Below are positions 1 through 6,158 of a stretch of DNA of 9,393 bases, one piece after another; position 1 is the stretch's first letter; each line of letters begins with the position of its first letter. Below the pieces are notes generated by a model. That model saw only the letters and a program-made list of their open reading frames with translations. It was not told the DNA's origin and ran no database searches. The translations under genes were made by a program, and so were the position numbers. Origin of the DNA: Thermodesulfobacteriota bacterium (GTDB taxonomy: Bacteria; Desulfobacterota; QYQD01); contig JASEGX010000091.1 in NCBI GenBank assembly GCA_030017815.1, forward strand, positions 1 through 9,393, written 5' to 3'.

Positions 1-4
1 CGAG

Positions 5-27
5 GGATGCAGCGCAACGCAGCATCC
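5..27 (-). repeat. Stem-loop just downstream of dctM
   Basis: GGATGC (5-10) pairs with GCATCC (22-27), and GCG (12-14) pairs with CGC further in, leaving one mismatch and a three-base loop. In the dctM direction it follows the repeat within a few bases after the stop. No T-run follows in the visible sequence, so it is more likely a 3' mRNA-protecting hairpin or part of the repeat than a complete terminator. Confidence 0.5.
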
Positions 28-28
28 G

Positions 29-49
29 GACTTTTTACGAAGTCGTCAA
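29..49 (-). repeat. Dispersed repeat, copy 1, overlapping the dctM stop codon
   Basis: These 21 bases (beginning GACTTTTTACGA) match the reverse complement of 9339-9359 at 20 of 21 positions. The dctM TGA stop (48-46) lies inside the repeat, so insertion or spread of the repeat may have set the end of the protein. Confidence 0.7.
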
Positions 50-1365
50 CCATAGATGACCTTAGGCAGCCAGGTAATTATTTGAGGGAAAAGGATGCAC
101 AGGGTCAAGCCGATGAGCTGCAGAATCACAAAAGGTATCACCCCGCGATAGATGTGGGACACTTCGACCCCTTTGGGGGCCACGCCCTTCAGGTAAAAGA
201 TCGAGTAGGCAAAGGGTGGCGTGAGGTAAGAGGTCTGGAGATTCACGCAAACCAGGAGGGCAAACCACAGCGGGTCGAAGCCCAGCGATTTGATGATCGG
301 GGAGAGTACCGGGATAAGGATCAGCAAAATGGCAATCCAGTCGAGGAACATGCCCAGGATAAAAACGATAACCATCACCAGGGCCAGAATGCCCCAAGGG
401 GGCAGGGCGGAGGCCAGCAGGAAGGATTCAATAACCCCTCCGCCGCCCAGGGCCAGAAATACCCCGGTAAAGACATTGGCGCCCACCGTGAGAATCAGAA
501 TCATCGAGGAGGCCTTCAGGGTAAGAAAGACCACATCCTTCAAATTGGGCCAATTGAACTTGCCATAGGCGGCGCAGAGGATGGCGGCGCCAAAGCCGCC
601 CATCGCCGCGGCCTCCGTCGGGGCGGCCAGACCGAAAAAAATGGACCCCAAAACGGCGAGGATCAGCACCAGGGGCGGCACCAGACTGGTGGCGAGTTTG
701 GCCAGCAGCTGAGCTGTGGTCATGGTCCTTTGTGCTTTGGGCAGCGCGGGACCAAGTTCGGGCTTAAGATAACAGCGGACGGCGATATAAGCGATATACA
801 GCCCTGCGAGGAGCAGGCCCGGCATGACCGCCGCGGCGAAGAGCCGGGCAATCGACAATCCGGCCATGGGACCGTATAAAATCAACATGACGCTGGGCGG
901 GATGAGGATGCCCAGGGTGCCGCCGGCCAGGATCGTCCCGGTGGCCAGCGGGATGTCATAGTTTCTCTTGAGCATGGGGGGCAGGGTAATCAAACCCAGC
1001 ATCGTCACCGAAGCCCCCACCACGCCGGTGGTGGCGGCGAGGATCGTCCCCAGCAGCACCGTCGTAATGGCGAGGGATCCCTTCAGGCGGCCCAAGGCCT
1101 CCTGAAGCGCCCCGAAGAGCCCGTCGGCAATGCCGGAGCGCTCCATCATGTAGCCCATGAAGATAAACAAGGGAACGGCCACCAGGGCGTCGTTGGCCAT
1201 GATGCCGAAGGTGCGGGAGGCCATCTGATCGAATACCGCCGTGCCCCAGCCGGCGAGGCCGAAGATCATGCCCGTGCCCAGGAGGACGAAGGCCAGGGGA
1301 AAGCCGGTAAAAACGCCAAGCAAAAGGACAATAAACATAACCAAGGCGAGATATTGTGCTTCCAT
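46..1365 (-). CDS. dctM: TRAP transporter large permease subunit (DctM)
   Basis: This is the large membrane subunit of a tripartite ATP-independent periplasmic transporter, which carries substrate across the inner membrane using an ion gradient. The 439-residue protein is almost wholly hydrophobic, with about a dozen membrane segments. It carries the DctM signatures: GASVTMLG (117-124), the TGTILAGGTLGILIPPS stretch (142-158), and NLQTSYLTPPFAYS (375-388) near the C-terminus. The last stretch resembles the FcbT3-like branch (mannitol/chloroaromatic or keto-acid type) as I recall it. I chose the ATG at 1365 because GGAGGG lies 10 bases upstream; an in-frame ATG at 1389 would add eight residues, overlap dctQ and lack such a site. 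The dctQ stop ends one base before this start, so the two are probably translationally coupled. The stop codon (48-46) lies inside a dispersed repeat. Family is certain; substrate is unknown. Confidence 0.96.
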   Translation of the reverse strand: MEAQYLALVMFIVLLLGVFTGFPLAFVLLGTGMIFGLAGWGTAVFDQMASRTFGIMANDALVAVPLFIFMGYMMERSGIADGLFGALQEALGRLKGSLAITTVLLGTILAATTGVVGASVTMLGLITLPPMLKRNYDIPLATGTILAGGTLGILIPPSVMLILYGPMAGLSIARLFAAAVMPGLLLAGLYIAYIAVRCYLKPELGPALPKAQRTMTTAQLLAKLATSLVPPLVLILAVLGSIFFGLAAPTEAAAMGGFGAAILCAAYGKFNWPNLKDVVFLTLKASSMILILTVGANVFTGVFLALGGGGVIESFLLASALPPWGILALVMVIVFILGMFLDWIAILLILIPVLSPIIKSLGFDPLWFALLVCVNLQTSYLTPPFAYSIFYLKGVAPKGVEVSHIYRGVIPFVILQLIGLTLCILFPQIITWLPKVIYG

Positions 1366-1366
1366 G

Positions 1367-1870
1367 CTACTCTTCCCTCCCCGTAACAATTTGCATTGTG
1401 CGGATAAATTCCACTATCCCCTGAAGGATAAGGAGGAGAGATGCCAGGGGCAGGACCGCTTTGAAAGGCACCAGGGAAACCCGCCACATGGTCATGCTGG
1501 TTCTCTCGCCTATTTCCCAGGCGTAAACAAGATGCTGGACGCCCACCACCAAGAGGACAATCAAGGCGGGAAAGAAAAAAACCGGATACAGGCACATATC
1601 TACCAACGCTTGTCTTTTGGGGGAGAGATAACGGTAAAATACGTCTATCCTCACATTGGCCTTAAGATGGAGGGTGTAGGCCGCGCCCATCATGAAGTGG
1701 GCGCCATAGAGCATATAGCTTAAATCCCAGGCCCAGATTGTGGGGGCGTTGAAGAGGTACCTGGCCGCCACCTCGTAAACGATGGAGAGGGTAAGGATGA
1801 CAATAATCCAGGCGAAGAGCTTTCCGCTCTGTTCACTCAGCTTATCCACATAGAAAAAAAATTTCTGCAA
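1367..1870 (-). CDS. dctQ: TRAP transporter small permease subunit (DctQ), TTG start
   Basis: This is the small membrane subunit of the TRAP transporter, which pairs with DctM and helps dock the binding protein. The 167-residue product has four hydrophobic segments (roughly 17-35, 50-68, 93-113 and 135-155). It keeps the family pattern around EVAARYLFNAP (33-43) followed by WAWDLSYML (46-54). The start I prefer is TTG at 1870, because AAGGAGG sits exactly seven bases upstream. A GTG at 1897 would add nine residues but lies inside the stem of an intergenic hairpin and has no clear ribosome site. At 167 residues the length is normal for DctQ. The gene is second in a dctP-dctQ-dctM operon, and its TAG stop is one base from the dctM ATG. 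Confidence 0.93.
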   Translation of the reverse strand: MQKFFFYVDKLSEQSGKLFAWIIVILTLSIVYEVAARYLFNAPTIWAWDLSYMLYGAHFMMGAAYTLHLKANVRIDVFYRYLSPKRQALVDMCLYPVFFFPALIVLLVVGVQHLVYAWEIGERTSMTMWRVSLVPFKAVLPLASLLLILQGIVEFIRTMQIVTGREE

Positions 1871-1893
1871 GGCTGCTCCTCCTTGAGTGCAAT

Positions 1894-1930
1894 CCACCTT
1901 GGGGTGAACATGCCATTCCCCCCAAGGTGG
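1894..1930. repeat. Intergenic stem-loop before dctQ (11-bp perfect stem)
   Basis: CCACCTTGGGG (1894-1904) and CCCCAAGGTGG (1920-1930) are perfect inverted repeats separated by 15 bases. In the dctP-dctQ transcript they form a stable hairpin just upstream of the dctQ ribosome-binding site. There is no U-tract, so it is not a standard terminator. It more likely stabilises the upstream dctP mRNA or limits dctQ translation. Confidence 0.75.
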
Positions 1931-1973
1931 GCATTGGGCCAGATGACTGCCGGTTCCCGTCTTTTGCCTGACT

Positions 1974-1994
1974 GGTCGGGCGGGACGCCCGGCC
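1974..1994. repeat. GC-rich stem-loop downstream of dctP
   Basis: GGTCGGGCG (1974-1982) and CGCCCGGCC (1986-1994) form a nine-bp stem with one mismatch and a three-base loop. It lies about 57 bases past the dctP stop. With no following T-run in the dctP direction, it looks like an mRNA-stabilising or processing hairpin and not a full terminator. Confidence 0.6.
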
Positions 1995-2050
1995 TATATT
2001 GTTATTTCAGCCTACAGCCTAAACAACCTGAGCAGTTACAAGCCGAGAAT

Positions 2051-3154
2051 CTATTTTACAGGCCAGTAGTAGTCGGCAGTAATCCGGTAATCCGGGTAGA
2101 AGCTTCTCTTGTAGGGAACCATCCGGCGGGCAAAGTCCCGCTGGGAGGCATAGACCTTGGCGAAGAAGGGATCCTTGGCCACGTAGCGGGCGGCCACCTT
2201 ATCCCAGGATTTCAGGATCTCGACCAATACCTCTTTGGGCGTTTCCACCAGGGTAACCCCGTGTTTTGCCTTCAGCTCCTCCAGGTCGCGGACATTCTGG
2301 GCCACCAGGTCCAGCCAGGCGCGCAGCATGTTTTCCCGGGCGGCGGCATCCACAATCGCCTTGAGGTCGGCGGGCAGTTTGTCATAGCTGTCCTTATTGA
2401 TCAGGAGTTCCAAAATCCCCGCGGAGCGGTGCATCCCCGGGGCGTGGTAGAATTTAACCACGTCCTGGAATCCCAGCTGCCGGTCGGTGGTGGGGCACAT
2501 GAACTCGGCGCCGTCGAGGATGCCTCTTTCCAGGGCCGAAACAATCTCACCGCCAGGAAGGGTGATGACGGACATGCCAAACTCTTTGTAAATTTCTGCT
2601 GTTATTCCGGAGGCCCTGAACTTGATGCCCTTGAGATCCGCCACGGATTTAATGGGTTTCTTAAACCAGCCCAATGGTTCTTCGGCGATGATATCCGAAG
2701 GAAAGACGATAACCTTCATCTTCAGGACATCATTATAAAGCTCCCGGTAGAGCGGCAAGCCGCCGCCATGGTAGAGCCAGCTGGCGTAGTCCACATTGTC
2801 CATGCCGAAGGGACCGCCCGCAACGCTGGAAAAGAGATTGGCCGCCGGATGTTTGCCGATCCAGTAGGCAGACCAGCCATGCGCCGCATCCAGGGTGCCA
2901 CGGTTAACGGCATCGAGGACCTCGAAGGCCGGCACGATGGTCCCGGCGGGGGTCACGTCAATCCTCAACCGTCCGCCCGAGAGTTCCCCGATCCTCTTTG
3001 CCAGGGCCACGGCGCTCGTGTGGAGGGCCATGCCCGCCGGCCAGGTGGTCTGCATCTTCCAGGTAATCGTCCCTTGCGCCGCCGCCGGACCCAACAGGGA
3101 TAAACCAAAGATCGCAAACGCCAAAATCAAACTCGTGAGAACGAACCTTTTCAT
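2051..3154 (-). CDS. dctP: TRAP transporter periplasmic substrate-binding protein (DctP)
   Basis: This is the solute receptor of the TRAP system: it binds a small organic acid in the periplasm and delivers it to DctQM. The 367-residue protein starts with a classic signal peptide (KR, hydrophobic core 5-21, predicted cleavage after AAA at 24-26). The family's carboxylate-binding arginine is in KFRASG (Arg180), and the DctP consensus appears as GGEIVSALERGILDGAEF (201-218). The overall pattern, with GGPFGM (113-118) and ILELLINKDSYDKLP (247-261), resembles the FcbT1/TakP branch (keto acids, mannitol/chloroaromatic compounds), not C4-dicarboxylate DctP. The tryptophan I recall after the conserved Glu in TakP is Phe218 here, so the ligand may differ. 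The ATG has a strong GGAGGAGG site five bases upstream. It is the first gene of the operon, divergent from the aldehyde dehydrogenase. The exact ligand cannot be read from sequence. Confidence 0.95.
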   Translation of the reverse strand: MKRFVLTSLILAFAIFGLSLLGPAAAQGTITWKMQTTWPAGMALHTSAVALAKRIGELSGGRLRIDVTPAGTIVPAFEVLDAVNRGTLDAAHGWSAYWIGKHPAANLFSSVAGGPFGMDNVDYASWLYHGGGLPLYRELYNDVLKMKVIVFPSDIIAEEPLGWFKKPIKSVADLKGIKFRASGITAEIYKEFGMSVITLPGGEIVSALERGILDGAEFMCPTTDRQLGFQDVVKFYHAPGMHRSAGILELLINKDSYDKLPADLKAIVDAAARENMLRAWLDLVAQNVRDLEELKAKHGVTLVETPKEVLVEILKSWDKVAARYVAKDPFFAKVYASQRDFARRMVPYKRSFYPDYRITADYYWPVK

Positions 3155-3198
3155 CTTTGCCTCCTCCTGGTGAAATGAATTTACGGGTTGTTTTTCCT

Positions 3199-3228
3199 AA
3201 AATACGGCCAATTCTGCATAACTTGCAA
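3199..3228 (-). promoter_or_regulatory. Candidate sigma-70 promoter of the dctPQM operon
   Basis: On the minus strand TTGCAA (3228-3223) is followed after 18 bases by TATTTT (3204-3199), each matching consensus at four of six positions. The -10 box is about 45 bases before the dctP start. This is a moderate match picked by eye; other weak boxes exist in the same AT-rich stretch. Confidence 0.4.
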
Positions 3229-3499
3229 AAAAGTCATCAAGCTCTCCGCTTAAGATGATTATGCCCCTCAAGGGTCGCCAATCAGTTGCATAAGGCTAAC
3301 CGCACGAAGGTTTTTAAACGGCATAAAATTAACAGGGCCAGCTTACTCACGGGGGATTAATTCCATACGGGTCCCTTTTGTCAAGTGAAAAATTAAACAG
3401 GACGAGTGCAGGCAAGTCGCCGCTGCCAATAAAAAGGCCGTTGCTTTTCTGTGAAAAAAGACTTAGTACGCTGATGGCTTGATACACAAGCGCTTCAAC

Positions 3500-3511
3500 C
3501 CTGTATACAGG
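3500..3511. promoter_or_regulatory. Palindromic operator candidate, GntR/FCD-like
   Basis: CCTGTATACAGG is a perfect 12-bp palindrome, 41 bases upstream of the dehydrogenase start. The GTATAC core fits the operator style known for many FadR/FCD-type GntR repressors of carboxylate catabolism. It overlaps a possible -10 (TATACA, 3504-3509) paired with TTGATA (3479-3484) at a long 19-base spacing, so binding there would be expected to block transcription. A weaker dyad with four-base arms, CTTGATACACAAG (3478-3490), lies next to it. No regulator gene is in the window. Confidence 0.5.
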
Positions 3512-3552
3512 TTGGCGTTTAATTACCATCAAACATAAGGAGAGGGCAGAAA

Positions 3553-5076
3553 ATGACGGCGCCAAAGAAATTAAGGTATTGCGTGGACAATGAATGGCAC
3601 GAGTCCAAGACGGTTAAGCCCTACATGCCGGTCACGGATTCGAGTACGGGTGAGATCATCGCTCTGGCCCCCTGTTGTACTGTGGAAGAGGTGAACGCGG
3701 CCGTGGCCGCGGCCAGCGCGGCCTTTCCTGGCTGGTCCGGGCGGCCCATCCAGCAGCGGACTGAGGTGATGTTTCGTTTCCGCGCCCTCCTGGAGATGCA
3801 TCTGGACGAGTTGACCCTCTCCGTCTCAAGAGAGCTGGGAAAGAACCTTGAGGAGGCCCGCGGCGACGTCATCAAGGCCATGGAGGTGGTGGAAATGGCC
3901 TGCGGGGCGCCCATCCTCATGCAGGGAGACGCCTTAATGAACGTGTCCACGGGCCATGACACGGTCCTGTACCGGGAGCCCCTAGGTGTCTTCGCGGGGA
4001 TCGTGCCCTTCAACTTTCCCGCCATGATTCCCTTCGGCTGGATGATCCCTCTCTGCATCACCCTGGGCAATACCTTTGTGCTGAAGGCCTCGAGCCTGAC
4101 GCCTCAGACCGCCATGAGGGTCCTTGAACTTCTGATCGAGGCGGGCCTGCCCAAGGGGGTGGTCAATCTGATTACCTGCAGCCGCAACGAGGCGGAGCTT
4201 TTGCTTAAACACCCCGATATCCGGGGGATTTCCTATGTCGGTTCCACTTCTGTCGGGCTTCATATCTACTCCACCGCCGCCGCCCACGGGAAGCGCGTCC
4301 AGGCCCTCTGCGAGGCCAAGAACCATGGTCTGGTGCTGCGCGATGCCGCCCTGGAACGGGCCGCGCTCGGGATTATCAACTCCTCCTTCGGCTGCGCCGG
4401 GATGCGCTGCATGGCCCTGCCGGTGCTTTGTGTCGAGGAGGCCTGCGCCGATGAATTCCTCTCCTACCTGGTTAAATATGCGAAGGAGCGGAGGCCCGGC
4501 TGCGCCTACCATCCGGAAACGGAACTTGGTCCGTTGGTTTCGGCGGAGCACAGGCAGTTTGTTCTCGACTGGATCAACAGGGGGGTCGAGGAGGGCGCCG
4601 AGCTGATTCTGGACGGGCGGAACCTGGTGGTTTCCGGATTCGAGAACGGGCATTTCGTCGGCCCCACCATCTTCGATCGGGTGAAGCCCGGGATGACCAT
4701 CGGCGACCAGGAGGTCTTCGGACCCGTGACCTGCATCAAGCGGGTGAACAATTTCGAGGAGGGACTGGCCATCATGAATGCCAACGAGTTTGCCAACGGC
4801 TCGTGCATCTTTACCCAGAACGGCTATTATGCCCGGGAATTCGTACACCGTACGCACGGGGGCATGGTGGGCGTAAACGTGGGCATTCCCGTGCCCGTTT
4901 CCTATTTCCCCTTTGCCGGTCACAAGAATTCCTTCTTTGGCGACCTTCACGTGATGGGTCGGGACGGGGTCGCCTTTTACACCGAGTCGAAGTGCGTCAC
5001 CTCCAGATGGTTCAGCGAGGAGGACAAGCTGGAGAAAAAGATCAGCACCTGGGAAGGAACGATCGCCCGGAAGTGA
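3553..5076 (+). CDS. mmsA: CoA-acylating (methyl)malonate-semialdehyde dehydrogenase family protein
   Basis: This is an NAD-dependent aldehyde dehydrogenase of the MmsA/IolA branch, whose characterised members convert methylmalonate or malonate semialdehyde and CoA to propionyl-CoA or acetyl-CoA with CO2 release in the cytoplasm. The 507 residues match the family length. Visible landmarks are PFNFPAMIP (152-160) with oxyanion Asn154, the cofactor loop GSTSVG (230-235), EAKNH (254-258) where Asn257 replaces the general-base Glu of non-acylating ALDHs, AGMRCMAL with catalytic Cys286, DQEVFGP (385-391), and the family-typical FYTESK near the C-terminus. Two positions differ from B. subtilis IolA as I recall it: AGERC is AGMRC here, and the Arg in the helix before VVE is Lys108. 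The protein is rich in cysteine. AAGGAG lies 10 bases before the ATG. It is divergent from the TRAP operon, which may import a precursor. The family is secure; the symbol is by similarity and the exact substrate is uncertain. Confidence 0.9.
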   Translation: MTAPKKLRYCVDNEWHESKTVKPYMPVTDSSTGEIIALAPCCTVEEVNAAVAAASAAFPGWSGRPIQQRTEVMFRFRALLEMHLDELTLSVSRELGKNLEEARGDVIKAMEVVEMACGAPILMQGDALMNVSTGHDTVLYREPLGVFAGIVPFNFPAMIPFGWMIPLCITLGNTFVLKASSLTPQTAMRVLELLIEAGLPKGVVNLITCSRNEAELLLKHPDIRGISYVGSTSVGLHIYSTAAAHGKRVQALCEAKNHGLVLRDAALERAALGIINSSFGCAGMRCMALPVLCVEEACADEFLSYLVKYAKERRPGCAYHPETELGPLVSAEHRQFVLDWINRGVEEGAELILDGRNLVVSGFENGHFVGPTIFDRVKPGMTIGDQEVFGPVTCIKRVNNFEEGLAIMNANEFANGSCIFTQNGYYAREFVHRTHGGMVGVNVGIPVPVSYFPFAGHKNSFFGDLHVMGRDGVAFYTESKCVTSRWFSEEDKLEKKISTWEGTIARK

Positions 5077-5152
5077 GAGGCCCTGAGGCTGCCAGCATAG
5101 CCGCGTTGGGCGGTCAGTAATTCCAATTAGCAATCTATATGGCATTAATCTG

Positions 5153-5226
5153 GTAGGGTGGGTTAGGCGGGTTATTGCCGTAACCCACCTTTTTTCGGTG
5201 CGTTACGCTTCGCTAACACACCCTAC
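5153..5226. repeat. MITE/REP-like element with 14-bp terminal inverted repeats
   Basis: GTAGGGTGGGTTAG (5153-5166) and the complement of CTAACACACCCTAC (5213-5226) match at 13 of 14 positions. Inside are two hairpins: 5157-5189, and GGTGCGTTA (5197-5205) with TAACACACC (5214-5222). GTAGGGTGGGTTAG-type sequences are, to my knowledge, widespread dispersed intergenic repeats in many bacteria. The element encodes nothing and ends 42 bases before the methyltransferase ATG. Confidence 0.7.
5157..5195 (+). terminator. Rho-independent terminator of the dehydrogenase gene
   Basis: GGTGGGTTAGGC (5157-5168) pairs with GCC (5177-5179) and TAACCCACC (5181-5189), leaving one bulged G, and is followed directly by TTTTTT (5190-5195). 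It begins 80 bases after the dehydrogenase stop. The hairpin is also the left half of a repeat element, so the terminator appears to have been supplied by that element. Confidence 0.75.
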
Positions 5227-5268
5227 AAAAATGTCGTTTTGAAGGCAATATGGAATAAGGAAAGCATC

Positions 5269-6021
5269 ATGAACGATCTGGAAAAATACTTCACAGAGAA
5301 TACAGGAAGACTGATTCACAAATGGAAACACTATTTTGAGATTTATGATCGGCACTTCTCACGTTTTAGAGGGACTGACATTCACATGGTTGAATTTGGC
5401 GTATCTCAAGGCGGTTCTTTGCAGATGTGGAAAGAATACTTTGGACCTGACGCCAGAATATTCGGGATAGATATCAATCCATATTGCAAGAAGCTGGAAG
5501 ATGAGCAGATTGAAATATTCATAGGTGATCAGGAAGATAGAAGCTTCCTGCGCTCGCTAAAAGAAAAGATTCCAAGAATAGATATCTTGATTGACGATGG
5601 CGGGCATACAATGAGGCAGCAAATAAACACCTATGAGGAGCTTTTCTCTTACATTAATGAGAATGGCGTGTATCTATGCGAAGACTTACATACCTCTTAT
5701 TGGCCGAAATGGGGCGGCGGCTATAAGAAGCGCGGCACGTTTATAGAGTACAGCAAGAACTTTATTGACTACATGAATGCTTGGCATTCTGTCCAATCAG
5801 GCAGGTTGAGCGTCACAGATTTCACTAAATCGGTTCACTCATTGCATTATTACGATAGCATTCTTGTGATTGAGAAGCGACCAATTGAAAAACCTTTCGA
5901 CCTGAAAACGGGAACACCGGAAATCCCAGACTTCCATCCGCCAACGAGTCCTTTGAAAAGCCTCAGGGGACGGTTGAAACGAGAAATAGAGCGTCTGACA
6001 AGGCACTCAACGGGGAAATAA
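5269..6021 (+). CDS. Class I SAM-dependent methyltransferase, MycE/TylF-like sugar O-methyltransferase type
   Basis: The 250-residue protein is a Rossmann-fold methyltransferase that probably transfers a methyl group from S-adenosylmethionine to a sugar hydroxyl. SAM motif I is VEFGVSQGGS (41-50), the ribose-binding acid is Asp68 in FGIDIN, and IDDGGHT (108-114) with CEDLHTSYW (137-145) supplies the acidic cluster Asp109, Glu138 and Asp139. The same arrangement binds Mg2+ in the macrolide sugar methyltransferase MycE, so I infer metal dependence. The C-terminal 45 residues are basic and proline-containing without a recognised fold. I chose the ATG at 5269 because AAGGAAAG lies just upstream; an upstream TTG (5239) has no such site. 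The gene is AT-richer than the dehydrogenase, suggesting a separate origin. No glycosyltransferase or sugar-biosynthesis gene is beside it, so the acceptor (O-antigen, capsule or natural product) is unknown. Confidence 0.85.
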   Translation: MNDLEKYFTENTGRLIHKWKHYFEIYDRHFSRFRGTDIHMVEFGVSQGGSLQMWKEYFGPDARIFGIDINPYCKKLEDEQIEIFIGDQEDRSFLRSLKEKIPRIDILIDDGGHTMRQQINTYEELFSYINENGVYLCEDLHTSYWPKWGGGYKKRGTFIEYSKNFIDYMNAWHSVQSGRLSVTDFTKSVHSLHYYDSILVIEKRPIEKPFDLKTGTPEIPDFHPPTSPLKSLRGRLKREIERLTRHSTGK

Positions 6022-6158
6022 ATGGAAAGAGTTCAGACCCTCTGCCTCTGCGGAGCTGCCGGCCTTGGGCGCCGTTTGCCTTCACCTTCCTCCGACAGGG
6101 TGTGGCAGCGGCTGTAAGGCGCATCACCTTTAATTTTCTACTCCAGAGAGGTTCAGAT
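6022..6158 (+). other. GC-rich gap upstream of the WD40-caspase gene
   Basis: The first 95 or so bases after the methyltransferase stop are markedly more GC-rich than both neighbouring genes. A 31-codon frame (ATG 6022, stop 6115-6117) begins at the base right after the methyltransferase stop but has no ribosome site of its own and resembles nothing I know, so I do not call it a gene. No convincing promoter is visible; the caspase gene may be co-transcribed with the methyltransferase or use an unrecognised promoter. Confidence 0.5.

Larger units (their letters stand above)
3155..3552. other. Divergent intergenic region between dctP and the aldehyde dehydrogenase gene
   Basis: These 398 bases separate two divergently transcribed genes and are visibly AT-richer than the genes on either side. 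They contain a candidate dctP promoter (3199-3228), an imperfect inverted repeat (GTCATCAAGC at 3233-3242 against GCTTAAGATGAT at 3248-3259, with a two-base bulge), and a GTATAC-centred palindrome (3500-3511). I see no convincing gene. A short minus-strand open frame that would start inside the dehydrogenase gene has no ribosome site and no family resemblance. Confidence 0.7.

Noticed and set aside
7..3103. Long plus-strand open frames opposite dctM and dctP (7-879 and 1883-3103)
   Set aside because: They lie antisense to clear TRAP genes, have compositionally biased sequences (Gly/Gln/His-rich), no ribosome sites and no family resemblance. They are by-products of GC-rich codon use.
3347..3565. 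72-residue minus-strand frame in the divergent intergenic region
   Set aside because: It starts inside the dehydrogenase gene, lacks a ribosome site, and crosses the operator palindrome; no recognisable protein features.
3982..5145. 387-residue minus-strand frame opposite the aldehyde dehydrogenase
   Set aside because: It lies opposite a conserved enzyme with all catalytic motifs; its own sequence shows no domain, and its composition follows from reversed GC-rich codons.
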